Source of the DNA: Bombyx mori | Taxonomy: Eukaryota > Arthropoda > Insecta > Lepidoptera > Bombycidae | DNA: 64,000 nucleotides | Assembly: GCF_030269925.1 (NCBI RefSeq) | Contig: NC_085135.1 | Span: 7,130,753-7,194,752, forward strand | Direction of reading: 5' to 3' | In this document: piece by piece, positions 34,494 through 44,624 of the stretch | Layout of the letters: every line of letters starts with the position of its first letter | How positions within the stretch are numbered: the stretch's first letter is position 1 | Position numbers and translations under genes: made by a program | Notes under the pieces: generated by a model | The model's input: the letters and a program-made list of their open reading frames with translations, nothing else | Database searches by the model: none | What the model was told of the DNA's origin: nothing

Positions 34494-37226
34494 TTATCTC
34501 CGAACGATCGTCGGGGGTACCAATAGCTCCCGCGGCAACGCCGTACCATCCGGTGGTCTGGCGTGCAGCGGGGCTATGCTGTGGAGATGCTCATGGGGCC
34601 CGTTTTCGGCTCGCTCGTACATGTTACGGGCGAGCCTAGTCACAAACTCCACGAGCGACTCCACACCTAGGTCCCGGGCAATAACGTCATTTCTGACGCA
34701 CTGCCCGGCCCCGACGATAATGCGGAGGGAAAGACTCTGCTGGGCCTGCAACCTAGATCGCTGGGACGGCGACAACAGGTGATACCAGGCCTCAGCAGCG
34801 TATGTGAGGCGGGAACGGACGTATGTCTTGTAAATGGCGAGTCTGGTCCTGGTCGGAAGCCCGGACGCAAACACCGGCCGCAACAAGAACATGGCCGCGC
34901 GAGCCTGACCGATGACTCGGTTGACGTGCGCGACCATGCTCAAAGAGCGGTCGATGTCGCATCCGAGATACCGGACCGTGGTCCTGAACTCGACATTCAC
35001 ACCTCGGAGGCTGAGTTTCTTTGGGACGACTCTGATACGGACCGGACCGTAGAGTAAGGCCGCGGTCTTTCCCACATTGACCGCGACTCTCCAACGGTCC
35101 AGCCACTGGGGCAGTAAATCCAAAAGCCTCTGCATCCTCATAATGGCTGCAGAGGGGAACGGAGAGGACGAGAAGAAGGCCGAGTCGTCAGCGAACAAGG
35201 CCAACTTCACGTCCTCCTCCCATGCCAGGAGGTGACCCTCCAGGGTGGGGATGTCATTGGTATAGAGGGCGTATAGGATAGGAGATAGGACACTACCCTG
35301 GGGAACTCCGGCCGTAATGGGACGCACGGAAGACCGTGCGCCCTCGACCGCGACAAAGAAGGTTCTGCCCTCCAGGTACGACCCGAGCAGTCGCACGTGA
35401 GCGTGCGGTAGGCCCGCGTCCCGCAGCTTGTGGACCAGCCCCTCGTGCCACACACGGTCGAAGGCCTTCTCGATATCGAGAAGGACCGCGACCGTGTATT
35501 GGCCCGAGTTTCGCCGGTCCGCCAAGTGATGCAGGACACGGGTCAGTTGCAGAGTCGTCGAGTGGCCGCTTCTAAAGCCGAATTGCTCCGGCCTGAGGAG
35601 AATATACGGCGATATTCTCCTCAGGAGCAGCCGCTCGAACAACTTGCCCACGTGCGAGAGCAAGGTAATCGGTCGGTAACTGGAGGGCTTTCTCCTGTCC
35701 TTGCCGGGTTTGGGTAAGACGATAATCTTGCCCAATTTCCAAGTTCCAGGGAAGTGTCCTACCCGGAGAATGGAATTAAACAATCGTGTCATTGCTGACA
35801 CGATTGAGGGAGGGAGGTTTTGCAGGGCGAGGGGAGGAATACCGTCCTCGCCGGGGGCTTTGCGCCTCTTCATCAACTTGATGAGGAGGCGCACCTCGCT
35901 GGGAGTGACTCGGGACTCATCTCCCAGCTCGACTCCCGGCGATTCCGGTTTGAGGAATTGGATTACGCCCTCTGACACCTGGCGATGGAATGCAGCCATC
36001 GAGGGTGCAGAGTCATTCGGAGTGAACTGCCGCTCCAGCGAGTTGGCCAGGACTTCAGCACGAGCCAACGGTGTAAAACACCGTCTTCCCCCCTCGTCCT
36101 CCAAGGGGCAAGTGGGGGAAGGCTTGTTGGTGAGCCGGCGACAGATGCGGTGAAGGGGGGCCATCGTACGGTCGTCGGACGCGTCCAACAGTCCCCCCTC
36201 CCAGGAATCACCCCGGTAAGTCCGCATCTTAGTCGCCAGCTCCCTCTCAAGTCGGTTGAGCTCGCGCTTAATCCTGGGACACCTAGATGTCGCCCAGAGC
36301 CTCCTCAGTGCCCTCTTCCGACGAATTAACGTCTTGAGGTGCACCGGGAGTTCCGCTCTGGGCCCCCCGCTGGGTACCAGAGTCGTCACTTGGTCCAGGG
36401 CTCCCCTGATGGTGTCGACGAGACGGAAAGCCGCCGTGTCGACCTCATCAGGGGTAGACGGGTCTTGAAACAAGGATTGGTCGGCCAGCAGTCCCGTAAA
36501 GGACTGCCAGTCGACCCTAGGCCTGAGAGGGGATGTCGCGACCCGAGTGAGCCCCAAACCCACCGTGACCAAGATCGGTAGGTGAGGGGTACTCAGGTCG
36601 TACAGTGCCTCTATCGCTAGAGGGCACTGTAGCCCCTTGTGAACACACACGTCCAATACGTCCGGTTGGTACCGGGCCAACGTTGGAACGTGTGTGGGTT
36701 CGTTGGGGCCGACCACGCAGTAGTCCCCCCTTTCGGCATCCTCGTACAATCGCCTTCCGGGCGGCGTGATGATTCGGGAGCCCCAAGCGACATGTTTCGC
36801 ATTGAGGTCCCCGACCACCAAGGCCGGATGGCGATCATGGTTCAAGGCCCGTCTAATATCGTCCTCGACAAAATCAGGACCCGGGGGTCGATACGCGGCA
36901 TAAATCCGCAATTCGGCCCCCGGTATGTGGACCCTCACCCCGACCGTTCTGGTAGAGGCGAAGGTCAGTAGCTCAAGCTCCTCGTGCACCACGTCCCTCC
37001 TGACGAGCGCCGCAGTGCCCCTGAACGGGCGCCCGCTGGAGGTCAGTTCGTCCCGTCGGTACACGAAGTAGTTGGGCATCCTAAAATCTTGTCGAGGTTT
37101 GAGCTTGGTCTCGCCCAGGAGAATAACCTGCGGGTCATACTCCTGGGCGAGTCGGATGAGCTCCGACCTCCGGGACCCTATCCCGTCGGGGTTCCAGTAG
37201 ATGATGCGCAGCTCCTGGCTAGCCAT
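34494..37226 (-). CDS. Jockey-1 ORF2 (endonuclease-reverse transcriptase), copy 1
   Basis: Intact, about 910 codons from the ATG at 37226 (MASQELRIIYWN). The start is chosen because ATGGCTAG overlaps the ORF1 stop. APE-type endonuclease, residues about 5-235: IIYWNPDGI, LLGETKL, VGDLNAKH and TPHLPI. RT, about 475-760: RKAPGEDGIPP, SYRPITLL, EQFGFRSGHST, LLDIEKAFDRV, GVPQGSVLSP and catalytic FADDSA. The C-terminal region ends LLVPPTIVRR. No RNase H is present, as is usual in Jockey. It nicks DNA and reverse-transcribes the element RNA. It differs from copy 2 at few positions. Confidence 0.92.
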   Translation of the reverse strand: MASQELRIIYWNPDGIGSRRSELIRLAQEYDPQVILLGETKLKPRQDFRMPNYFVYRRDELTSSGRPFRGTAALVRRDVVHEELELLTFASTRTVGVRVHIPGAELRIYAAYRPPGPDFVEDDIRRALNHDRHPALVVGDLNAKHVAWGSRIITPPGRRLYEDAERGDYCVVGPNEPTHVPTLARYQPDVLDVCVHKGLQCPLAIEALYDLSTPHLPILVTVGLGLTRVATSPLRPRVDWQSFTGLLADQSLFQDPSTPDEVDTAAFRLVDTIRGALDQVTTLVPSGGPRAELPVHLKTLIRRKRALRRLWATSRCPRIKRELNRLERELATKMRTYRGDSWEGGLLDASDDRTMAPLHRICRRLTNKPSPTCPLEDEGGRRCFTPLARAEVLANSLERQFTPNDSAPSMAAFHRQVSEGVIQFLKPESPGVELGDESRVTPSEVRLLIKLMKRRKAPGEDGIPPLALQNLPPSIVSAMTRLFNSILRVGHFPGTWKLGKIIVLPKPGKDRRKPSSYRPITLLSHVGKLFERLLLRRISPYILLRPEQFGFRSGHSTTLQLTRVLHHLADRRNSGQYTVAVLLDIEKAFDRVWHEGLVHKLRDAGLPHAHVRLLGSYLEGRTFFVAVEGARSSVRPITAGVPQGSVLSPILYALYTNDIPTLEGHLLAWEEDVKLALFADDSAFFSSSPFPSAAIMRMQRLLDLLPQWLDRWRVAVNVGKTAALLYGPVRIRVVPKKLSLRGVNVEFRTTVRYLGCDIDRSLSMVAHVNRVIGQARAAMFLLRPVFASGLPTRTRLAIYKTYVRSRLTYAAEAWYHLLSPSQRSRLQAQQSLSLRIIVGAGQCVRNDVIARDLGVESLVEFVTRLARNMYERAENGPHEHLHSIAPLHARPPDGTALPRELLVPPTIVRR

Positions 37227-39456
37227 TGAGCTGCGCAATCATCCGGTAGAACCCCGCGAGCAAGGCCCCGAAGGGACTGGCTCCCGAGGCGATCTCTCGA
37301 ATCACTCCGGAGATCACCTCGGACAGTTTCTCCCACAGGGAGAGGAGCCAGGCAGCGAAGCCGGCAGGCTGCGTGTCCTGTCGGCCGCTGCGCCGCTCCC
37401 TCTGCGGGCGGGGTGGTAGTGGGGGCTGAGTCATGCCCACGTCGACCGAATTTTCTTGGGGCTGAGCGTGGATTGTAATTGGTGTTGGTGTTGTATTGAT
37501 TGTAGGGGGGGGCATTGCTTCTGTGACCTCCATTGGCACAGGAATTGGAGTTGGAGTCATTCTCTCTACTGGGGTGGGTGGGATATTGGCGGCTAATCTT
37601 TGCGCTCGCTTTCTCTCTTTTGCTTTCTCTTTCTTTTTTTTCTTTTTTTTATTTTTTTTTGATAGGTTTCTTGGTGCCGGTTGAGGTCTAACGGCCGGTC
37701 GGGCAGCGTTAGCCGGTGCCATCAATGTGGAGGCTGCTGGATTCGACTCCACTAGGTTGGGCTGCCGTGAGTGTAAGGTGGGAGTTGGGGCGAGAATTGG
37801 GGCTTGGGACGATTTCCCTTTGCCCTTGCCCTTACTTGATACGACTCTAGCGGCCGGAATTTGAGTCGAAGTTGTTTGAGATGGTGTTGGTACTGCAGGA
37901 GCTGGAGGCCTCCGGGCGCGCGGCACCGGTGGTACGGGGGGGGGGACGGTAACACCCAACATCCTCGCCCTCCTGCGGTAGGCCACGCACCGTTTGTCAA
38001 CGGCTGCGTGGTCCTTTCCGCAGTTGGCGCAGGTGAAGGGCCCCTCCCTCGGCCTCGGGCAGTCCGCCACGATGTGCTCACCCGCACAACGCACACAGCG
38101 GACCGCTCGGTGGCAATTGGTGGAGGCGTGACCGAAGGCCTGGCAGCGGTGACACTGCGCCGGCCCACGGCTTGGCCGCCATCCCTCAACTGACACCCCC
38201 GGCAGGTACAGCAGTTCTTCAACTGCGTACAAGCGGGCGAGGCCTTCCTTAGAGAGGTGGTCGAGGGTAACGTAAAATACGCACCCCGGCCTCCCTCTCT
38301 TAGCCCGTATGCATCGGGCATAGCGAGCCGGAAACCCCAGCTCCTTCAAGGAATTTGTGATTTCTGCCGCGTCGGTGTCGGCAGGTAGTCCGCGAATAGC
38401 CACCCTTGTCGGGATGTCCTCCTCTAACGCGTAGCAATACCATTTGATGGCACTGTCCGCTGAGGAGGCCCCGGCAAGGTAGGCCTGGACCACTCTATAT
38501 TCCTCTGCCGACGCTGGCAGAAATCTGAACCCTGTTCCGTAAGGGCGCACGGAGGGTGCCCTCCCCAAGCGCTCCCTAATGGCCGCCATATGGCGGGACC
38601 AATTTGGGAGCACTTCCACCATAATAGGTGGATGATGGCGGGGCTCCTCTTTAGTGCGCGACCTATTTGGGGCAGTGGAACTCTGGTGGGTGTGTTGTTG
38701 GTGTTGTTGGGTGGGTACGGGTCGCGTGGCTGCTACAGCCGCGTATGAGGTGGAGGGGACTGGCGAGGGGTTTGGGATAGGGATTGGTTTAGAATTGGAG
38801 ACGGAGGGTTCAAGGTCCATGTACCTAGTCGATTCTAGGTTGCCCACCATGCAGCCTGTGGTGGGGGCACCTCTTGGCCTATCCGTTGGAATGGGGGAGA
38901 TGGTAGGAGAAGGAGACCGAGGAGGCGTACGCAGCTGCTTGGCTGGTGGGCTCTCCACTGTCCCTAAACACTTCCTCGGCTTAGGAATTGGTTTGGAGGG
39001 GGGAGAGGACTCCACCCTCGAAGAGGAGGTACGCGAGGGGTTGGATGACTTGTGTTCTGTGTCGGTGTCTGCCTCTATTTCGGACGTTTCATAGGAGGAA
39101 GTCGTCGCCTCGCTGTCGTCGTCCTCGTCGTCCTCGACTAAGGATTTGGACGAAGGTCCAATACGGGGTCGTTTATCTACACCCTCTGCAGAACTTCGGT
39201 CGGACTCGGACCTCGCCTTCTTGCGCGGCCGAAGGGACCCCGAGCAATCTGCCGGTAAGGGAAAGAAACTTTCCCCCGGACCGATCCTCGGTGACCCCCG
39301 GGCCGCGCCCGAAGGACCGGGCCGGTCGTCCGTTCCGGTGCCTTGTTCCGGGCGAGCAGGTAGGGAGCAATAGGCGGGTGAACCCACCATTGCCTCATGT
39401 CCCTTTCGGGACGGACCGGGTGTGCTGATGGTGGGGGGAGGTGACCCCCCAGACAT
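37219..39456 (-). CDS. Jockey-1 ORF1 (Gag-like RNA-binding protein), copy 1
   Basis: Intact, 745 codons, starting MSGGSPPP at 39456. The N-terminal 240 residues are Ser/Pro/Glu-rich and low complexity. Residues about 260-430 hold the Jockey Gag core with a PRE_C2HC-like region, followed by three zinc knuckles at about 434-490 (CHRCQAFGHASTNC, CVRCAGEHIVADC, CANCGKDH). A lysine-rich stretch (KKNKKKKKKKEKAKERKR) and an amphipathic C-terminus follow. Jockey ORF1 proteins package the LINE RNA. Its stop overlaps the ORF2 start. Copy 2 (46555-48786) is very similar in the core and C-terminus but differs in the linkers. Confidence 0.9.
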   Translation of the reverse strand: MSGGSPPPTISTPGPSRKGHEAMVGSPAYCSLPARPEQGTGTDDRPGPSGAARGSPRIGPGESFFPLPADCSGSLRPRKKARSESDRSSAEGVDKRPRIGPSSKSLVEDDEDDDSEATTSSYETSEIEADTDTEHKSSNPSRTSSSRVESSPPSKPIPKPRKCLGTVESPPAKQLRTPPRSPSPTISPIPTDRPRGAPTTGCMVGNLESTRYMDLEPSVSNSKPIPIPNPSPVPSTSYAAVAATRPVPTQQHQQHTHQSSTAPNRSRTKEEPRHHPPIMVEVLPNWSRHMAAIRERLGRAPSVRPYGTGFRFLPASAEEYRVVQAYLAGASSADSAIKWYCYALEEDIPTRVAIRGLPADTDAAEITNSLKELGFPARYARCIRAKRGRPGCVFYVTLDHLSKEGLARLYAVEELLYLPGVSVEGWRPSRGPAQCHRCQAFGHASTNCHRAVRCVRCAGEHIVADCPRPREGPFTCANCGKDHAAVDKRCVAYRRRARMLGVTVPPPVPPVPRARRPPAPAVPTPSQTTSTQIPAARVVSSKGKGKGKSSQAPILAPTPTLHSRQPNLVESNPAASTLMAPANAARPAVRPQPAPRNLSKKNKKKKKKKEKAKERKRAQRLAANIPPTPVERMTPTPIPVPMEVTEAMPPPTINTTPTPITIHAQPQENSVDVGMTQPPLPPRPQRERRSGRQDTQPAGFAAWLLSLWEKLSEVISGVIREIASGASPFGALLAGFYRMIAQLNG

Positions 39457-39732
39457 GATGTTGCTACCTTATTATTTATTTGTGGTCATCAGGTCCCTCT
39501 CGGCCCCAATGCGAGAAGAAGAAAGAAAAATGAGTAATAGGACGGGGATAATGCAGTGTTGACTACGGCAACTACGGTTGAAGACCACTGAATACAACGA
39601 CTAAATAAAACAAAAGTAAAATAAAATCAGAATAAAGAAAAAAGTAAAAGAAATTAATTAATGTATCTATGTTTAATAATTTGGAATAAATGTAATAATT
39701 TAATTGTTTAATTTAATTAAACCGATAACGAT

Positions 39733-39886
39733 AATGTTCATTGCGAGGCACGTACCGCCTTTTTATACTGGCCGGCGCAGCTGGCTTATTTATGAGTCAC
39801 TTCTGTTGCACCTGTTGTTTATGAGTCGAATGACACGGCCGGCGCACCTGGCTTGTGTGAGTCACTCCTATTGCACGTGCTAAACA
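39733..39886 (-). repeat. LTR-X, upstream (U3) part
   Basis: Continues LTR-X beyond Jockey-1 copy 1. The reverse complement matches 1-134 of this window, including the TATA box and the U3 subrepeats. An end near 39886 is suggested by TGTTTAGCACG on the minus strand, but the true LTR end was not proven. Confidence 0.65.
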
Positions 39887-41374
39887 GAAATATCGTTAAC
39901 GCCGTCATATTCATAACATCTTAAACAATCACCTACGAATAAATATTATTTATTCGGTAGACAATCACAACGGTTGTATAGTTTTGGGAAGGGATTTTTT
40001 GTAACGCCATCTCGTAAAGTATTTCGGTATTACATTAATATAAAATAATTAATAATTGGGAATTTAATTGTTTTTATGATTGAACAATCACCAATAGTCG
40101 TCGAACAAACGATAATTGATCAAAATGAATTAATCTGAGCGATAAAAATAAAGATAGCTAGTAAGGGAGGCTCACTTAACGGTGATCATTTGTTTAATTA
40201 ATTATAAATAAACAAAAGAAGAACAAACAATTTTTACATTCGAACATTAACGAACAAACGACGAACAAATAATTAAAAATAAAAAAAGGGGGGCCAAATT
40301 TACAGAGCCCTATAGCTCGCGAGTAGGAGGGGTGGGTGGGTAGTCAGACTGTGCTGTTGTCAGTGTCGTGCTCGTAATTAAATACATTTATGAACGATTG
40401 TGTGCTTTATAAAAGTGAGAAATGTGCAAGAGTCTATTGTTATGTTATGCCCCTCACACTAGTACCTAAGTCATATATCAATTCTCATAAACACATAATG
40501 TACTCTAACTCTTAGTTCTTAAGTTCTAAATCATTGTTACTATATAACATACTTATTTCCTCATGTTACTAAATCATATGTATATTGTTTACTTTACATC
40601 AGATATTCGTTTGGAATTAGAACATTAGTTAACACACATTGGTAAAATTGGTAAAATTCCGTCATTTACTAATTGTGTCCGAATGAACCGTATTGGTAAA
40701 CATATTTAGAACCCGTAAGATTCTAAATATGTTTACCAATACGGTTCATAGTCTAAATGACTCATTTACTAATTGTTTAGTAAATACTATTCATGTATAA
40801 ATTCTCTTTCTCCTTGAAACTGAGGAGTTCGTCATCAATCTTCAAGCTCATAACATCGTAACTCTGTCCGTGTAACATCAGATTTTTGTAAAGGATAAAT
40901 AAATTCAGTGTATATTAAAATAAAGTTTTTTTTTAAAACTACAAAACCGCTCACCGCGTAACACTATGAACGGTGTTAAGACTATCCCGAAAACATATGG
41001 AACAGAGAATACACCACCAAAATTCAAACAAAGGTGCATAAATACGGTCCACCAAAGGGATGTTCAAAGTACGCGAAAACCCCGGGACATCTCATACGAA
41101 TATTATATCTACTATCCCTACGTGTATGTAAGTGAAAGAAAAATATCTAAGTGGAAGACAATTTCCGCCTTTAAATTATAATCTCAACGACCAAAAAAAC
41201 ACTGATAAGCGACATCTAGTGTGCTTTGTCAAAACAACTGAGACAAACCCCTTGTTAAATTCTAACTTGCCATCTAGTGACAAACAACGACACTACTTAA
41301 TGAGTGGAAGAAAAAGTACTGTACGTTTCCAATAGAGTTCAGTAAAATAAAAAATAACATAAAAAATAAAAATT
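39887..41374. other. AT-rich region with a 29-bp hairpin; probably the 5' UTR of an RTE-type LINE at its right end
   Basis: No supported frame up to the ORF1 at 41375. A perfect inverted repeat lies at 40683-40749. Sequence from about 40960 probably belongs to the LINE 5' UTR, but no boundary was found. Confidence 0.4.
40683..40749. repeat. perfect inverted repeat, 29-bp arms, 9-bp loop
   Basis: Arm 40683-40711 (starting ATGAACCGTATTGG) is the exact reverse complement of 40721-40749; the loop is CCCGTAAGA. CATTTACTAATTGT occurs on both sides, near 40662 and 40764. No transposase or gene is linked to it. Confidence 0.9.
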
Positions 41375-42178
41375 ATGGAAGAAATAAAAGACATGTTCTT
41401 GAATTTGCAACAAGACATAAAACAACAAAAAGAAGATATGGTAAAGATGAAGGAAGACATCAAAAACATAATATTTAACAGCCTTACCGAGAAGTTTAGC
41501 AGCTTAGAACTAAAAAACGAGCTTTTAGAACAAAAAATTGAAGAACAAAATAGAAAGATGAACAACTTAGAAAGACAGTCTAGACGCAAAAACTTGGTCA
41601 TGTTTGGTGTAGAAGAGCGCGAAAACTCATACCACGAACTTGAAGAAATGATAATCAGCATAATAAATACAAATTTTAAAGTATCCTGCGAAACTAACAG
41701 CATTGAAGCAGTACGTAGGTTGGGAAAAAAGGGAGAGAAGACCAGACCAGTAGTAATAACGTTCAACACATTAGGATTAAAACTAAAAATTCAGAAAGAC
41801 AAATATTGTTTACAAAAAACCGCATACTACATAAAAGAAGACTATCCAATTGAAATCTTAAAAAAGCGCAAAGAGTTGCAAGCCCAGTTAGAGAGAGAAA
41901 AAGAAGCAGGAAATAGAGCAATTATAAGATATGACAAACTTATCATACTGAATAAAAAACATTCTCCCCGCAATCAACCAAACAAGAGATACCTTTCCGA
42001 ATCCCCGGAGACACCTATGACTGCTAGCCAAGAAACTCAACACGTTGAAAAACAACCTTTGAAGAAAACCAAAGCGAGGAACATGAAAAGCTACATAACA
42101 CAGACGCCCAAACTAGTATTCGCCCAGAAAGAAGCACCTCAAAACCAAACAAAGACTTCCAAGGATAATGCAAAATAG
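41375..42178 (+). CDS. ORF1 of an RTE-type LINE (coiled-coil, nucleic-acid binding)
   Basis: Intact frame of 267 codons from ATG 41375. Residues 1-70 are heptad-like and highly charged, a long coiled coil (KNELLEQKIEEQNRKMNNLE). Residues about 72-150 show an L1-ORF1/RRM-like fold (RRKNLVMFGVEERE, SIEAVRRLGKKGEK). The C-terminus is basic and rich in Lys, Pro and Thr. It probably trimerises and binds LINE RNA. The endonuclease reading frame of the same element begins about 35 bp downstream, and the rest is scattered to 59776 by nested insertions. Confidence 0.75.
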   Translation: MEEIKDMFLNLQQDIKQQKEDMVKMKEDIKNIIFNSLTEKFSSLELKNELLEQKIEEQNRKMNNLERQSRRKNLVMFGVEERENSYHELEEMIISIINTNFKVSCETNSIEAVRRLGKKGEKTRPVVITFNTLGLKLKIQKDKYCLQKTAYYIKEDYPIEILKKRKELQAQLEREKEAGNRAIIRYDKLIILNKKHSPRNQPNKRYLSESPETPMTASQETQHVEKQPLKKTKARNMKSYITQTPKLVFAQKEAPQNQTKTSKDNAK

Positions 42179-42565
42179 CAATCAACACTAGAACTCCCAC
42201 ACCCACATATCATCTCCCAATACGGCCGGTCACCGCGGGAGAGTTCGACCAAAACCCACTAAGGGAAACCACTTTAAAGAACAATACCTTCAGCACCTTC
42301 AATATCTGCACCTTCAATGTAAAATCATTAGCTTCCGAATTAAAATTTATAGAGCTTAAGGCAGCGTTACAAGGCATCAACCACGATGTAATAGGACTGT
42401 GCGAAGTCCGCCGCTTTGGTGAAAAGATAATCGAAGATGACAAATACATTATGTACCACATAGGCCAAACCAAAGGACTACACGGGGTAGGCTTCCTAAT
42501 CAAGAAGATACACAAGGAAAATATCATATCATTCATTGGTATATCTGAGAGAGTGTGCATACTAG

Positions 42566-43470
42566 TGTGGCGGGTAGCCATGATACAACGCAAGATAATT
42601 GACAGATGCCTGAATCTCGCTTACGACATTTTCAAGATAAAGCGCATATATACAAGTTCCGAACAACAACATTCGGACCGTCGGTCTACCGAGCAATATC
42701 ACCCGCTCGGTGGAAGATCTTCCCTTTGTCGTATATCTTCACAAACTGGTGACCCCGACGTGATTCCCACACAACCTTCTGATTCATCATCAGCGCATCA
42801 AGAACTTCGGCTACCACAATCCCCGCATTCTCGCAGATAAAAGCACGTCATTGACAGTCGTCCCACAGCAAGCCAGCATCGCAGCCTCAACAGGACCATC
42901 GCAGCCGACTCACCGCGCTTCCTGGTCCTACGGCACGCAACTTCACTGCCTCGTCACGCCGCTACAGTTCATCGCAGCCCACGACCGGATCATCAACGCT
43001 TGGGGTCACACATCTCCGGCGTGGCAGCTCTGCATCACATGGACTACGCACGACACGCACGCAACATTCAAGCTCAGTCTCGACTCACCGCAGACTTCGA
43101 GCAGCACTGGCGACAATCACGCAGCATTCAGCTCAGTTTCGACTCACTGCAAACTTCGAGCAGCACTGGCGACACGCACGTAGCATTCAAGCTCAGCCTC
43201 GACTCACCGCAGGCTTCGAGCAGCACTGGCCCTTGCAAGCTAATCTCAGCACGGACAACGCTAACTAAAAATGACACGACATCCAGTCTCGGAGGGGAGT
43301 GATGTCGCGGGTAGCCATCATTCAACGCAAGATAATTGACAGATGCCTGAATCTCGCTTACGACATTTTCAAGATAAAGCGCATATATACAAGTTCCGAA
43401 CAACAACATTCGGACCGTCGGTCTACCGAGCAATATCACCCGCTCGGTGGAAGATCTTCCCTTTGTCGTA
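42566..43470 (+). mobile_element. small non-autonomous LTR retrotransposon with tRNA-Trp primer site (CsRn1/Kabuki-like)
   Basis: Two similar 168-bp direct repeats (42566-42733 and 43303-43470) enclose a 569-bp interior. TGGTGACCCCGACGTGAT at 42747-42764 is complementary to the 3' end of insect tRNA-Trp, the primer used by CsRn1-type elements such as Bombyx Kabuki. A purine-rich tract (GGAGGGGAGTGA) precedes the second LTR. The interior has no gag or pol frame but holds three copies of a 59-60 bp repeat. It is therefore a TRIM-like or internally deleted derivative needing enzymes in trans. It inserted in the RTE endonuclease frame. No clean target duplication is left. Confidence 0.75.
43058..43235 (+). 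repeat. tandem repeat, 3 x 59-60 bp
   Basis: Units begin at 43058, 43118 and 43177, each CACG(C/T)A(A/G)CATTC...GAGCAGCACTGGC. They form part of the interior of the small LTR element. Confidence 0.85.
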
Positions 43471-43560
43471 AGCCCCAAACTAGAAATCGTGCTAGAAAAG
43501 ATACGTCTCGCAATTATCCAGGCATATGCCCCAACTGAAAACTCGTCGCAAGAAGATATA

Positions 43561-44005
43561 GTAGTCGTCGTGGCCTAACGGATAAGACCTCCGGTTAATT
43601 CGTGTTGAAGCGATGCACCGGTGTTCGAATCCCTCAGGCGGGTACCAATTTTTCTAATGAAATACGTACTCAACAAATGTTCACGATTGACTTCCACGGT
43701 GAAGGAATAACATCGTGTAATAAAAATGAAACCCGCAAAATTATAATTTGCGTAATTACTGATGGTAGGACCTCTTGTGAGTCCGCGCGGGTGGGTACCA
43801 CCACCCTGCCTATTTCTGCCGTGAAGCAGTAATGCGTTTCGGTTTGAAGGGTGGGGCAGCCGTTGTAACTATACTTGAGACCTTAGAACTTGTATCTCAA
43901 GGTGGGTGGCGCATTTACGTTGTGGATGTCTATGGGCTCCAGTAACCACTTAACACCAGGTGGGCTGTGAGATCGTCCACTCATCTAGCAATAAAAAAAA
44001 AAAAA
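43561..44005 (+). repeat. Bm1 SINE, full length
   Basis: Plus-strand copy: tRNA-like head (GTCGTCGTGGCCTAACGGAT, B box GTTCGAATCCC), body and A tail ending about 44005. It lies in the RTE endonuclease frame, with host-element sequence missing at the junction. Confidence 0.92.
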
Positions 44006-44624
44006 AAGAATACCAGAAATGAAATAGATTATATTATGACCACGATTCCTAACATAGTTTCTAAATACGAAGTACTATCATCTTTTTCGTTTGGATCAGA
44101 CCACAGATTATTAAGAACTACAATTCACCTAAAATCAACAAAGAAAAATAGACGCAATTTCTGTAGTGTGTCAACAAACCTAAAAAGTATAGCCGAACAA
44201 GAAATATACCTCAAAAACCTCAAGAGCTACATACCAGAACTTATTACGACGTACGTACGTATTACGAATCGTAAAATGTATAAAGGAAAGTTTGAAAGGA
44301 ATAAAAAGGCCAAAAAAGAGCAGAATCTTGTCAGTGGAAGTGCTAGAACTTATAAAAGAAAGGAGCAAACTACAAAACAAATCTAAATTGAATAAAATAG
44401 ACAGGGAAAAATTTAAATCACTTTATAAACTAACTAACAAAGAAATAAGAAAATGTTACGATATCTATAGGACAAACATAATACAAAAGCACCTTGAAAA
44501 ATCAAGATCTGCTAAGAAAGGTCGACAAGAATTAAATAAATTAAAAATCTGGATCCCATCACTACAGGCCGGCACTAATAAATGTAAATGACGCGACGGA
44601 CATGAATAAATGTAGAATAGATAC

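Larger units (their letters stand above)
33739..39732 (-). mobile_element. Jockey-1 LINE copy 1, ORFs intact, 13-bp target duplication
   Basis: A 5994-bp Jockey-clade LINE in LTR-X, flanked by AATGTTCATTGCG (33726-33738 and 39733-39745). Minus-strand order: 276-bp 5' UTR, ORF1 (39456-37219), ORF2 (37226-34494), then a 755-bp 3' UTR with several GC-rich hairpins and an internal A-tract (T run 33979-34007). The 3' terminus has no poly(A). The 5' UTR is about 1.17 kb shorter than in copy 2, so it is probably mildly 5' truncated. Confidence 0.9.
42213..44590 (+). pseudogene. RTE-type LINE ORF2, endonuclease part, split by an LTR element and by Bm1
   Basis: Before the first insertion, about 42287-42565 encodes the endonuclease N-terminus (FNICTFNVKSLASE, IIGLCEVRRFGE-type blocks). 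43471-43560 continues it (EIVLEKIRLAIIQAYAPTEN). About 100 residues, including the D of the GDFN block, are missing at the Bm1 insertion. 44008-44380 holds the endonuclease C-terminus (RNEIDYIMTT, GSDHRLLRTTI) with a later frameshift, and 44292-44590 the linker to RT. The RT part resumes at 59281 beyond BEL2. The reading order and motifs show one ancestral gene. Confidence 0.75.

Noticed and set aside
43128..43478. Minus-strand frame of 116 codons in the small LTR element
   Set aside because: It lies across a tandem repeat and an LTR, and open frames there come from the repeat periodicity.
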